Positions 9,067 through 17,427 of a stretch of 64,000 nucleotides of DNA are shown piece after piece. This stretch comes from Novipirellula galeiformis (GTDB taxonomy: Bacteria; Planctomycetota; Planctomycetia; Pirellulales; Pirellulaceae). The notes below the pieces were generated by a model, which did no database searches, had not been told where the DNA came from, and saw only the letters and a list, made by a program, of their open reading frames with translations. The translations under genes were made by a program, and so were the position numbers. Numbering within the stretch: the first letter of the stretch is position 1; every line of letters starts with the position of its first letter. The DNA is taken from the NCBI RefSeq assembly GCF_007860095.1, contig NZ_SJPT01000002.1, positions 744,001-808,000 of the forward strand, given 5' to 3'.

Positions 9067-9357
9067 TTAAGCACCGAACAGCATGAAGATCATCGCTCCT
9101 GACACCCCGATCACAATGCCAGCAAAAATAATAATACCCAACACTCGACGAAGGATTCCCGCTTCAGGCGGGATGGACCGAAAACCAATCGTTACGGCAA
9201 CTGTGACTGCTGTGATCGGCATCAATGCGCAAGCAATCCTAATTGCCGTGGTCGTGATTGGATGAGGCGAGGCAATCGTCCAACCAATAGCGACAACAAC
9301 GAACGATAGGAGCAGTATTTCAATTCTGACCAACCACCTGATCGGAATGCTATTCAT
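9067..9357 (-). CDS. small three-helix membrane protein coupled to RHS tip A
   Basis: This unrecognised 96-residue protein has three hydrophobic helices: IEILLLSFVVVAIGWTIA, a central one around ACALMPITAVTVAVTIGF, and VLGIIIFAGIVIGVSGAMIF. The ATG at 9357 overlaps the stop of RHS tip A in ATGAATAG, which argues for translational coupling and for this start over the upstream ATGs at 9372 and 9423. By position it is a candidate immunity protein for tip A. A membrane protein would be an unusual immunity partner for a cytoplasmic enzyme toxin, so this remains open. Confidence 0.6.
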   Translation of the reverse strand: MNSIPIRWLVRIEILLLSFVVVAIGWTIASPHPITTTAIRIACALMPITAVTVAVTIGFRSIPPEAGILRRVLGIIIFAGIVIGVSGAMIFMLFGA

Positions 9358-10366
9358 TGCTCTGGCATTCATTCGGCGTGTAGCAACCTGCTCCCGTTCC
9401 AATCGCACTGTTGATACCAACATCTACGCAAATCCAAGTAGCCAACTGCGAGTTTATTCCGGGATTAGTTATCACTCCGGTGGATAGGTTAATCGCACCA
9501 CTACCGGCAGACTGAAAACCAGCAGCAGCCCCATAGCCCGTCAAAGGGCCAACAGCTGGTACTGGACTAAATGCACCAGCCGCGGCCCCTGAGATTGGAA
9601 TGCCTGTACTGCCTGCTACGGTAGTGCCAGCTTGTCCACCCGTCGTAGCCCAGAGGCTCGAACCAGCCCCCGTTCCTAAGGTATTGCTCCCAGTAATTGC
9701 CGCCGCATTTCCCGGGGAAGTGAAGTGTGTTAATCCAGAGGAAGCGTTTCCGGCCGCAACACCCGCGCCGACACCTGCGAATACGCCAGAGACAGTCCCG
9801 CCAACTGCTCCCGCGATCGCTCCACCACTCGCAGCGTTGCCTGGATTGAAGCCGGTATTACCTGAGATGCCCATGCCTACACCCGCGGAAATACCACCGC
9901 CGATTGCACCTGAGATCGCCCCGGCTGCAGCACCTCCGCCAGCACCGGCTAAAGCACCAGCGGGTCCACCCACAACAAATCCGACGACTGCACCGGTGAT
10001 AGCCCCGGAGATTGCGCCGGTCACAGCGCCTGCACCCGCCCCAACCAGGATGTTTCCAACGCCGCCCCAAAAGCTCAGCCCATACGGATCGACCGTCAGC
10101 AATACAAAGTACGCATCGTATAGCGACGTCCCGTCAACATACCCGATAGGGTCTCTGGAGCAAGACTCCAATCGTCGGCAGTTGTCGTAACCGCAAGTCA
10201 GTTTTGTAGTGCGTTTTGCGGGGCTTTGGTACGAAGCTCGGCGCGAGCGACAGCCATTAACCCTCGCGCGTGCGCGAGTGTGGTTTTTGGGATTTCGGCG
10301 GCGGATCGTAGATGCGGTTTTCACGTCGTTGATTGTAGTCGATGGCGGAAAAAACAAATGGGTCAA
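9350..10366 (-). CDS. orphan RHS C-terminal tip A with Gly/Ala-rich linker
   Basis: The frame gives 338 residues. Residues ~5-85 come from leader A and are Arg-rich; the RHS core end follows (SRDPIGYVDGTSLYDA, TVDPYGLSFWGG). A ~130-residue Gly/Ala-rich glycine-zipper segment comes next, then the tip from ~205 (GLTHFTSPGNAAAITGS, SSLWATTGGQAGTTVAG). The LTHFT...AAI...SLWATT pattern recalls ADP-ribosyltransferase-like (HYD1-type) toxin tips; this is inference from a short pattern. The upstream RHS repeat core is missing, so this is a displaced tip, not a full toxin. No start or RBS can be chosen with confidence; the leader may not be translated. Confidence 0.6.
   Translation of the reverse strand: MTHLFFPPSTTINDVKTASTIRRRNPKNHTRARARVNGCRSRRASYQSPAKRTTKLTCGYDNCRRLESCSRDPIGYVDGTSLYDAYFVLLTVDPYGLSFWGGVGNILVGAGAGAVTGAISGAITGAVVGFVVGGPAGALAGAGGGAAAGAISGAIGGGISAGVGMGISGNTGFNPGNAASGGAIAGAVGGTVSGVFAGVGAGVAAGNASSGLTHFTSPGNAAAITGSNTLGTGAGSSLWATTGGQAGTTVAGSTGIPISGAAAGAFSPVPAVGPLTGYGAAAGFQSAGSGAINLSTGVITNPGINSQLATWICVDVGINSAIGTGAGCYTPNECQSNE
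10143..10354 (-). repeat. leader repeat copy A
   Basis: Colinear with leaders B and C. It holds GGAGCAAGACTCCAATCGTC at 10157-10176, a palindromic CCTCGCGCGTGCGCGAG near 10261-10277, and GCGGATCGTAGATGCGGTTT. Its distal edge directly abuts the left inverted repeat of the RAYT element at 10355. Confidence 0.75.
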
Positions 10367-11116
10367 ACCTCTTTGTTTTCATCAGGTGGTAATGGTCGCA
10401 CTCTTGGTCGTCCGCGAGGTCGCATTGTGGATTCAAGATCCAATCGTCGCGCGATGGATTCGACCCACCCTTCATCGCCAAGTGGTGCTCCACGCTGGGC
10501 GCAATTGCGGATGGCTTTGAGTTCATTGTTGGTAAGGGGTTCATTGACTCGTTCAACCCAGTTTGGCAGCCGTGCTATCGGCCATGGGGAGAGCAGCTTC
10601 GGTTCAGGGGCAGGGCTTTGCAACCAACGCCAGAGTGAACCCCAACGCCAATCCTCTGCGTGAGCGACCATCTCCGCACGCCGAGCATTGCGTTCTACGT
10701 AGCGGCAAACCACGAAGAAGTGTTCGTCATCTTGAATCGGAAAACTCTTGAAACGGCCCTGATAGAGATGACCTTTCCCTGTCGTGTGGTAATGAGCATT
10801 GTATCGCATCGTGTGCGTGCCACCCACCCACTTGCAAAATCGCCCCATTTCGCCATCGACAAGTGGTCGTAAGACCAAATGCCAATGCGTACTCATGATT
10901 TGGTACGCGAATAGTTGAACCTGGTAAAGCTGCAACGCTTCGCCAAGAACTTTCTCAAAAGCGGCGAAATCTCCCTCTTTGCGAAAGATCTTCGCACCTA
11001 AGTTAGCGCGGTTCAGGGCGTGATAAATCCCACCCGCTTCGTCGGCTCGTGGTGATCTAGGCATTTCAATAGCCTACCGCCTGCTCCCGCTGAAACAAAG
11101 AGGTTTGACCCATTTG
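10355..11116. mobile_element. RAYT element bounded by perfect 24-bp inverted repeats
   Basis: Bases 10355-10378 and 11093-11116 are exact reverse complements over 24 bp (left copy begins CAAATGGGTCAAACCTCTTT). They enclose a single transposase gene. This is the layout expected when REP-type termini flank a REP-associated tyrosine transposase. No target-site duplication was obvious. Confidence 0.8.
10363..11064 (-). CDS. REP-associated tyrosine transposase (RAYT, Y1/HUH family)
   Basis: This 233-residue single-strand DNA transposase of the IS200-like Y1 superfamily starts MPRSPRADEAGGIYHALNRA, typical of the family. It has the HUH-type metal site in QIMSTHWHLVLRPLVDGEM (HWH), and CRYVERNARRAEMV carries the candidate nucleophile Tyr. 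C-terminal SPWPIARLPNWVERVNEPLT is also family-like. The length is complete and no frameshift is seen, so it may be active. Its stop codon (10363-10365) lies inside the left inverted repeat. Such enzymes act on REP/REPIN sequences, which fits the degenerate termini at 7343 and 8976. Confidence 0.9.
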   Translation of the reverse strand: MPRSPRADEAGGIYHALNRANLGAKIFRKEGDFAAFEKVLGEALQLYQVQLFAYQIMSTHWHLVLRPLVDGEMGRFCKWVGGTHTMRYNAHYHTTGKGHLYQGRFKSFPIQDDEHFFVVCRYVERNARRAEMVAHAEDWRWGSLWRWLQSPAPEPKLLSPWPIARLPNWVERVNEPLTNNELKAIRNCAQRGAPLGDEGWVESIARRLDLESTMRPRGRPRVRPLPPDENKEV

Positions 11117-11183
11117 ATTCGTGCGCCGTGTCGAATCCGATGCTGACCTTTTTGCCCCCACGGGAGACGTGTTTCAATCACGC

Positions 11184-11735
11184 CTAGTCGACATGCACGA
11201 GTTCGACGATGAAGTGAAGGTGCGAGTGAGGAGGAATCGAGCCTGGGGAGCCGCGTTCGCCGTAGCCGAGTTTTGAAGGCACCCACAGTTCGATCATTCC
11301 GCCCTCGCCAACGAGTTGCAGTCCTTCGGTCCAACCGGCAATGACATTTCGCAAGGGAAAGGTGGTTGGTTCACCTCGCTCATAGGAGCTGTCAAACACT
11401 TTTCCACCATTGAGCCAGCCGCGATAGTGGACGGTCACCGTGTCGTCGGCCGTCGGCTTCTTACCGTCGGACTTTCGCAGAATGCGATACTTCAGTCCTG
11501 AATCGGTCGCCGAGAACTCGAGTGCGGCATCCGCATCCATTGCCCCCGTTCCGGCTTGAAGTTCAGGCCTGTCGACAAACGAGGTTGGTTTCCATTTCGC
11601 TTTTGGGGCATCCGGAGTGACCGGCTCGGAAGTAACCGGCTCGGAAGAAATGTTCGGACTGGATTTCGCGGTGGAGCGACATCCCGGAACCAGGAATACG
11701 ACGCTCAATAGACACCAAGGCAACCAACGCTTCAT
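11184..11735 (-). CDS. FKBP-type peptidyl-prolyl cis-trans isomerase lipoprotein
   Basis: This 183-residue exported isomerase catalyses proline cis-trans isomerisation. ATG 11735 gives MKRWLPWCLLSVVFLVPGC, a lipoprotein signal with Cys at ~19; the longer reading from 11801 would bury it. A Ser/Pro-rich linker follows, then the FKBP domain (~80-183) with VTVHYRGWLNGGKVFDSSYE, VIAGWTEGLQLVGEGG and LGYGERGSPGSIPPHSHLHF. It stands alone between the RAYT element and the plus-strand propeller gene. Family call is firm; client proteins are unknown. Confidence 0.9.
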   Translation of the reverse strand: MKRWLPWCLLSVVFLVPGCRSTAKSSPNISSEPVTSEPVTPDAPKAKWKPTSFVDRPELQAGTGAMDADAALEFSATDSGLKYRILRKSDGKKPTADDTVTVHYRGWLNGGKVFDSSYERGEPTTFPLRNVIAGWTEGLQLVGEGGMIELWVPSKLGYGERGSPGSIPPHSHLHFIVELVHVD

Positions 11736-11801
11736 TGTCGTTCCAACGCTCCAGTCTCGCATCAATCCAAACCGCCCACCGGAAGCGAACCTTGCCTCCA
11801 T

Positions 11802-12311
11802 TCATCACTGGGCCTCCATTCTCCGTTGGGGAGGTTAGCGAATACAGGCATTTCTTGAAAGTCCGTAATTCGGCAAGCGTTGCGTTCACACCGTAACTCA
11901 CTTGACAGGCGAGCTCGTTGAAAAGGCTGCGAAGTCGCACGTAAAAACTCGCCGCCAGCAGGTCAACGCTCTGGGAATCCCCCCCACAAAAGCAAGTCCA
12001 TCGTCGGTTCACGAACCAAAAACGAGACTATCGATCTCGTTTGTTGTCGCAGTCGCTGTCGCTGTCCATTTAGCATCACGGTTGTTTTGTTTTTCATAAT
12101 GGGGGCGGTTACTGATAAAGTATGCCGCAGTGCTGAGCCTCCCCCCTCCCCTGCGCCATCAGTCGTCTATACTGGATGCGGTGTAAGCTCCGAGCTTACG
12201 CCACTTCATTGCCCTTACGAAACTTGCTGCTGTGTGGCTGTGTCTGACTTGTTTACCCGGTCGATGCAATCAATTACTCGGTCGATGCAATTAGATGGAT
12301 GATGCCAAACT
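11802..12311. other. intergenic region with a short hairpin and a direct repeat
   Basis: No gene is supported here. A 7-bp stem with 3-base loop (GTAAGCTCCGAGCTTAC, 12183-12199) is the kind of small palindrome often scattered in planctomycete intergenic DNA. The motif CGGTCGATGCAAT occurs twice near 12259 and 12281, just upstream of the propeller gene start; a regulatory role is possible but unproven. Confidence 0.45.
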
Positions 12312-15300
12312 ATGTCCCCACCCAACGCTTCTGCCCCACCCAGTGTTTCTGTTCGTGGCAGCATTCGATTGTGGCTGCTGGTCGTAACGACTGCCCTTGC
12401 ACATGTTCCATTACCCACATTCGCCTCGGATGACTGGCCGATGTGGCGCAACGATGCGCAGCGTTCGGCAGCGACGACCAACACGGTTGCCGATTCGCTC
12501 AGCCCGCTATGGCAGCGAGAATTCGCACAGCGCGTGCCTGCCTGGGACGATCCGCTTAATCTTGACTTGATGACCTACGACCGGATCTTTGAACCGATCG
12601 TCGTCGATGGACGAATGTTCGTCGGGTTCAATGATCAAGACAAATTGCAGGCGCTCGATGCAGACACGGGTCGTGAACTGTGGTCGTTCGTCACGGAAGC
12701 TCCCGTGCGTTTACCACCGGTGGGATGGCAGAACAAAGTCTATTTTTGCAGCGACGATGGTTTCCTGTACTGCGTTAACGCCGAGGATGGATCGCTCGAG
12801 TGGAAATTCAGCGGCGCACCGAATGCCCAACATGTGATCGGTAACCGACGGCTCACGTCAGCATGGCCAGCTCGCGGCGGTCCCGTGGTGCGTGATAATC
12901 GAGTCTACTTCGCTGCCAGCATTTGGCCTTTCATGGGCACGTTCATCTATGCCCTCGATGCAGAGTCCGGCGAGATCCAATGGCTCAACGATAGCACCGG
13001 TGCTCAGTACATTAAACAGCCCCACAGCGCTCCATCCTTCGCCGGCGTGGCGCCTCAAGGTGCCCTGGTGGCGACGCAAGACGAATTGATCGTGCCGGGC
13101 GGCCGCTCGGTTCCCGCTGTCTTGGATCGGGCCACCGGCGAATTACGCTACTTCGAATTGAACGCAGGTGGCAAGGGAAGCGGCGGATCGTTTGTCGCTG
13201 CGGCGGACAATTTCTTCTATGTGCACACGCGCGGTAAAGGAACGCGAGCCTTTAATGTCACCACAGGAAAGAAAACGGCCTTCATGCCTAACGAACCCGT
13301 GTTGACGCCCGGTACCATCTATTCAGCAGAGATGGTCGACGATCAACCGATGGTCCGGGCTTATGGAACAGACGAAAAGTTAATCTGGGAAATCGCCGCC
13401 GATGGACGCGGCGATTTGATCCTAGCCGGCGACAAACTGATCGCTGCAGGCAGTGGCCACATCACTGCGATTCGCTTGCCCAGCCAAAACAAGCCGGCTG
13501 AGATCGTATTTGAATTGCCTTGCGAAGCGCAAGTAGAGCGGTTGCTAGTCGCTTCCGAAAAACTCTTTGCAGTCACGCTCGACGGCAAATTGCTGGCCTT
13601 TGGCGATAGCAAGACTTCCCCTGCTCGGGCGACCGAACCGTCTACTGAATTACCTGCCGATGGAAATGTCGTCGCACAACAGGACCAAACGCCGGGCGGA
13701 CAGAAAGCCGCCTGGGAAACCACCGCCGCAGACCTTCAGATCGTGCAGCAAATGCTCGCTAGCTCGTCGCCCGAAGGCTATGCTTTTTGGTATGGATCCA
13801 CCGATTCGGGCATTGCCCGCAGCTTGGCCAGCAAATCACCGTTTGTGCAACTGGCCATGGTCGATTCGGAAATGCAGCGCGTACACCGGATGCGCAGGCA
13901 GCTAGATTCACAAGGTATTCAAGGCGTCACGGTGCATCATGCCCAGGCTGCTGCGTTTCGTGCGCCGCAGTACGTGGGGCACATGGTGTTCATCGCGCCC
14001 GATTGTGTGGCAAAGATCGTCGATGAGATTAGCAGCACGGGGCGTCAATCAGAAACGCTAGCCAGCTTGTATCAAACGGTCCGCCCCTATGGAGGCACGC
14101 TGCATCTGTTGACTTCCGATAGCAGTAGCGATGAAAGTGCCGACGCGATAAATGCGGAGCGTTTGGCGACGCTCGTCGATGCGTTGGAGCTGGAAAAGGC
14201 AGAGGTCGAAGTTCGCGACTACGGGGTCTGTGTCCGCCGCGTCGGAGCGCTGCCCGGTTCCGCCGATTGGACGCACCAAAACGGGGACGTGGCCAATACG
14301 CTTAAGTCCAACGATAGCCGAGTCAAGCTACCGCTGGGCGTGCTGTGGTTCGGCGGCAATAGCAATATGGACATCCTGCCGCGGCATGGTCACGGACCAC
14401 CGGAGCAAGTTGTCGGAGGGCGATTGTATATTCAGGGTATGAACAGCCTCAGTTGCCGCGATGTCTACACGGGCCGCGACATCTGGAAACGAGACTTTGA
14501 CGATCTGGGAACGTTCGACGTCTATTTTGATACGACGTATGAAGATACGCCTCTGGATACGAAATACAACCAAGTCCACATTCCCGGCGCTAACGCACGA
14601 GGCACCAACTATGTCGTGACCGAGGATCGTGTTTACATGTTGGTCGGTAACGCCTGTTTGGCACTCGACCCGCTGACCGGAGAAACGCTGCATCAAATCG
14701 AACTGCCCCACGATGACAACGGCGATCAAGCCGAGTGGGGATATATCGGCATCTACGAAGACGTGCTGGTTGGCGGGTTGGGATTTGCCAAATATCGCGA
14801 GCGGCATGACTTGGAGTTCGAATCGGACAAAGGTCTGAGTGCGAACAAGGCTGGCTTCGGTTCGAAGAGTCTCGATCGGGCGGCGAGCGCAGGATTGATC
14901 GGTTTTGATCGCCATACGGGCAAGCAATTATGGCAGGTCATGGCCAAGCATAGCTTCTGGCACAACGGCATCGTGGCGGGGGGTGGCAAACTCTATTGTC
15001 TGGACAAAAACCCCAGTCACATCGAAGAGGCCTTGTTGCGCCGCGGCCAACCCGAGCCTGACGACTACCGTATCCTGACCATGGATTACCGAACCGGTCA
15101 GACGTTATGGGAAGTCGCGGAAGGCATCTTTGGAACTTGGCTTGGCTATTCGCCGCAATTCGATCTGCTGCTTCAAGCTGGCGCCAAGGCCAGCGATCGC
15201 TTGACGTCCGAAACCGGCCATGGCATGACCGTCTACCATGCGGCTGATGGTACGATCAAGTGGCAGAACCCAGACCTGGACTACTCGGGGCCCTGCGTTC

Positions 15301-16361
15301 TGCACAATGATTTGATTATCACCAACGCAAACTCTTACGCTGAATCTGCGGGTGCCTTTCACTTGCTGACCGGCAAGCAGCGAATGGTCAAGAACCCGTT
15401 GACGGGAGAGCTCCAGCCATGGAAGATCACGCGTGCATACGGATGTAACAGCATCATTGCCAGCGAAAACATGCTGACGTTCCGCTCCGGTGCCGCCGGG
15501 TATTACGACATGTTGACTGAAGGTGGCACGGGCAACTTGGGTGGTTTTAAATCGGGCTGTACTTCGAACCTCGTCGTGGCCAACGGCGTACTCAATGCGC
15601 CTGACTATACACGAACGTGTAGTTGCGCTTACCAGAATCAAACCTCGTTGGCATTGGTCCACATGCCCGACATCGATATGTGGACGATTGACTTGATTGC
15701 AAACAACGCTACGCCCGAGCAGTTGCTCGAGCGCATGGCGATCAATTTCGGCGCACCCGGGCATCGCCGACAACCCGATGGCCAATTGTGGATGGAGTAT
15801 CCCGTCATGGCTGCCGACTCTATTCCCATCGATATCCAAACCAATGCCGAGGCCAAGCCATTTCAGCATCACTCGTCGCTAGTCAAAGGCGTGGATCGGC
15901 CCTGGGTGCTGGCATCGGGCTTGGAGGATCTGACCGAATTGCGGATTGGCATGCGAGTCAAATCACCCCCGGCCAAGGCAGCCGCTAAAACATCCAAATT
16001 GAAAAAAGCAGACGCCACGGCAAAAACGGATACTGCGACGAGCCGGCGCCGTGAGCAGTTGGTCGCGACCACGGTGCCGGAGGTCGACGATCCGGTTCAC
16101 CACTACGATGTGCGGCTGCATTTCTCTAGTTCGCCCATTACCAGCCAAGGCCGACGAGTCTTCGATGTTTACGCGCAAGACAAATTGGTGATCAGCGACG
16201 TGACGATCGACCCGGCCGACGGTTCGGGCCAGCAGACTGCGGAGCATCTGCTTGAGCAAATTCCTATCGCTGGCAATCTGCGATTGCGGTTTGTGCCCAA
16301 ACAAGGCTCTGCTGTCCTGTCAGGCATCGAAATCGATAAACGTGAAACGGAGAAGAAGTAG
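12312..16361 (+). CDS. secreted PQQ-type double beta-propeller protein with Rossmann-like insert
   Basis: This 1349-residue protein is exported (signal around 16-38, RLWLLVVTTALAHVPLPTFA). Residues ~40-435 form a first PQQ/BamB-like propeller (DDWPMWRNDAQRSAATT; LDADTGRELWSF). Residues ~470-650 are different and resemble a degenerate SAM-methyltransferase fold (YGSTDSGIARSLA, LAMVDSEMQRVHRMRRQL), without the usual Gly-rich motif I. Residues ~655-1115 are a second propeller (ALDPLTGETLHQIELP). A Lys/Ala-rich linker (~1218-1245) leads to a malectin-like C-terminal domain. It heads the set that includes the secreted protein (5 bp downstream) and the E1/Ubl genes. No enzymatic role can be stated; ligand binding or scaffold is likely. 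Confidence 0.8.
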   Translation: MSPPNASAPPSVSVRGSIRLWLLVVTTALAHVPLPTFASDDWPMWRNDAQRSAATTNTVADSLSPLWQREFAQRVPAWDDPLNLDLMTYDRIFEPIVVDGRMFVGFNDQDKLQALDADTGRELWSFVTEAPVRLPPVGWQNKVYFCSDDGFLYCVNAEDGSLEWKFSGAPNAQHVIGNRRLTSAWPARGGPVVRDNRVYFAASIWPFMGTFIYALDAESGEIQWLNDSTGAQYIKQPHSAPSFAGVAPQGALVATQDELIVPGGRSVPAVLDRATGELRYFELNAGGKGSGGSFVAAADNFFYVHTRGKGTRAFNVTTGKKTAFMPNEPVLTPGTIYSAEMVDDQPMVRAYGTDEKLIWEIAADGRGDLILAGDKLIAAGSGHITAIRLPSQNKPAEIVFELPCEAQVERLLVASEKLFAVTLDGKLLAFGDSKTSPARATEPSTELPADGNVVAQQDQTPGGQKAAWETTAADLQIVQQMLASSSPEGYAFWYGSTDSGIARSLASKSPFVQLAMVDSEMQRVHRMRRQLDSQGIQGVTVHHAQAAAFRAPQYVGHMVFIAPDCVAKIVDEISSTGRQSETLASLYQTVRPYGGTLHLLTSDSSSDESADAINAERLATLVDALELEKAEVEVRDYGVCVRRVGALPGSADWTHQNGDVANTLKSNDSRVKLPLGVLWFGGNSNMDILPRHGHGPPEQVVGGRLYIQGMNSLSCRDVYTGRDIWKRDFDDLGTFDVYFDTTYEDTPLDTKYNQVHIPGANARGTNYVVTEDRVYMLVGNACLALDPLTGETLHQIELPHDDNGDQAEWGYIGIYEDVLVGGLGFAKYRERHDLEFESDKGLSANKAGFGSKSLDRAASAGLIGFDRHTGKQLWQVMAKHSFWHNGIVAGGGKLYCLDKNPSHIEEALLRRGQPEPDDYRILTMDYRTGQTLWEVAEGIFGTWLGYSPQFDLLLQAGAKASDRLTSETGHGMTVYHAADGTIKWQNPDLDYSGPCVLHNDLIITNANSYAESAGAFHLLTGKQRMVKNPLTGELQPWKITRAYGCNSIIASENMLTFRSGAAGYYDMLTEGGTGNLGGFKSGCTSNLVVANGVLNAPDYTRTCSCAYQNQTSLALVHMPDIDMWTIDLIANNATPEQLLERMAINFGAPGHRRQPDGQLWMEYPVMAADSIPIDIQTNAEAKPFQHHSSLVKGVDRPWVLASGLEDLTELRIGMRVKSPPAKAAAKTSKLKKADATAKTDTATSRRREQLVATTVPEVDDPVHHYDVRLHFSSSPITSQGRRVFDVYAQDKLVISDVTIDPADGSGQQTAEHLLEQIPIAGNLRLRFVPKQGSAVLSGIEIDKRETEKK

Positions 16362-16366
16362 TCAAG

Positions 16367-17341
16367 ATGAAAAAGCCTTTGCAAATTTTTCTATTGATCG
16401 CCACGGCGGTGGTCGCATCCGCCGCCGCTTCGATGGCTTGCCAAGTCCCGGTGTTTCGTTACGCACTGGAACGATGGTCGGCCGATAAGTACCAAGTCAT
16501 CGTGCTTTCCTCGGGCCCCCTCGAAGGAACTTCGCAGACCAACCTGCAGCGATTGCAAGCGTCAGCGGCGGAGCAGGGAGCCAATTTCGAGGTGGTGACA
16601 GCCGACGTGGCGACGATTGAGGACCGTCGTTTACTCGAGCTATGGCAGCAGCATCAGCCCCACGACTCGCCGCTCATGATCACGCTCTATCCGCGTTCGG
16701 CCGAACAGGTCCCGGACCGCGTGATCGAGGCAGGCGCACTCACCAGTGATGCTGTGTCACGTTTGCTGCATTCACCCGTGCGAAAGGAGGTTGCTCAGCG
16801 ATTGAGCAGTGGACAATCCGCAGTCTGGATTTTTGTCCCCAGTGGTGATGCGGACAAAGACCGCTTGGCGATGCGAGCCCTTGAGCAGCGTCTAACCGCT
16901 AATCAACAAATACTGAAGGTGCCCACCGCGGAAGAGCTGGATATCGCCCCGCTGCGTTTGGAAAACAACAAGATCCCGCTGCGGATTGAATTTTCGGTCG
17001 TGACGCTTGACCGCCAGGATCCGCAGGAAGCTTTCTTGTTAGCCGCACTGACACACAGCGAGGCTGGATTGCCGCAGACCGAACCGCAAGCGTTCCCAGT
17101 TTTCGGGCGTGGCCGAGTCTTGTATGCGTTAGTGGGTCGGGGAATAATGCCCACGACGATCGATACTGCCTGCAAGTTCATGGCTGGCCCCTGCTCGTGC
17201 CAGGTCAAGAATCTGAACCCGGGTTTCGATTTGCTGTTGTCGCATGGCTGGGACGACGTGGTAGCGGGATCGATGATTTCGGATGCCTTGCCCGCTGAGT
17301 CCGCTGAACCCGTCCTGCTGACCATTCCCCCAGGCCGCTAA
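16367..17341 (+). CDS. secreted protein with conserved-looking Cys motifs, function unknown
   Basis: Not assigned to a named family. The 324-residue product starts MKKPLQIFLLIATAVVASAA, a signal peptide, and mature sequence begins near ACQVPVFRYALERW, where a Cys lies next to the likely cleavage site. The first part looks thioredoxin-like in strand/helix pattern; near the C terminus MAGPCSCQVKNLNPGFDLLL has a Cys-x-Cys pair. Its start lies 5 bp after the propeller gene stop, so the two are almost surely cotranscribed. Cys residues at both ends make a redox or sulfur-handling role thinkable in view of the sulfur-carrier genes downstream, but that is inference. Confidence 0.65.
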   Translation: MKKPLQIFLLIATAVVASAAASMACQVPVFRYALERWSADKYQVIVLSSGPLEGTSQTNLQRLQASAAEQGANFEVVTADVATIEDRRLLELWQQHQPHDSPLMITLYPRSAEQVPDRVIEAGALTSDAVSRLLHSPVRKEVAQRLSSGQSAVWIFVPSGDADKDRLAMRALEQRLTANQQILKVPTAEELDIAPLRLENNKIPLRIEFSVVTLDRQDPQEAFLLAALTHSEAGLPQTEPQAFPVFGRGRVLYALVGRGIMPTTIDTACKFMAGPCSCQVKNLNPGFDLLLSHGWDDVVAGSMISDALPAESAEPVLLTIPPGR

Positions 17342-17427
17342 GAATCGCGTTGCTTGGGAGGTGGACGAGGCTCGGAATCACGCGATCCAATTTCACCTTG
17401 ACTCTCGCTTGCTCATTTGAATTCAAC

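Noticed and set aside
9600-10190. 196-codon Pro/Ala-rich plus-strand frame
   Set aside because: It is the complement of the Gly/Ala-rich linker of RHS tip A, so composition explains the open frame.
11563-12012. 149-codon minus-strand frame overlapping the FKBP gene start
   Set aside because: It overlaps the FKBP lipoprotein coding region in another frame and shows no family motif or signal; treated as a shadow.
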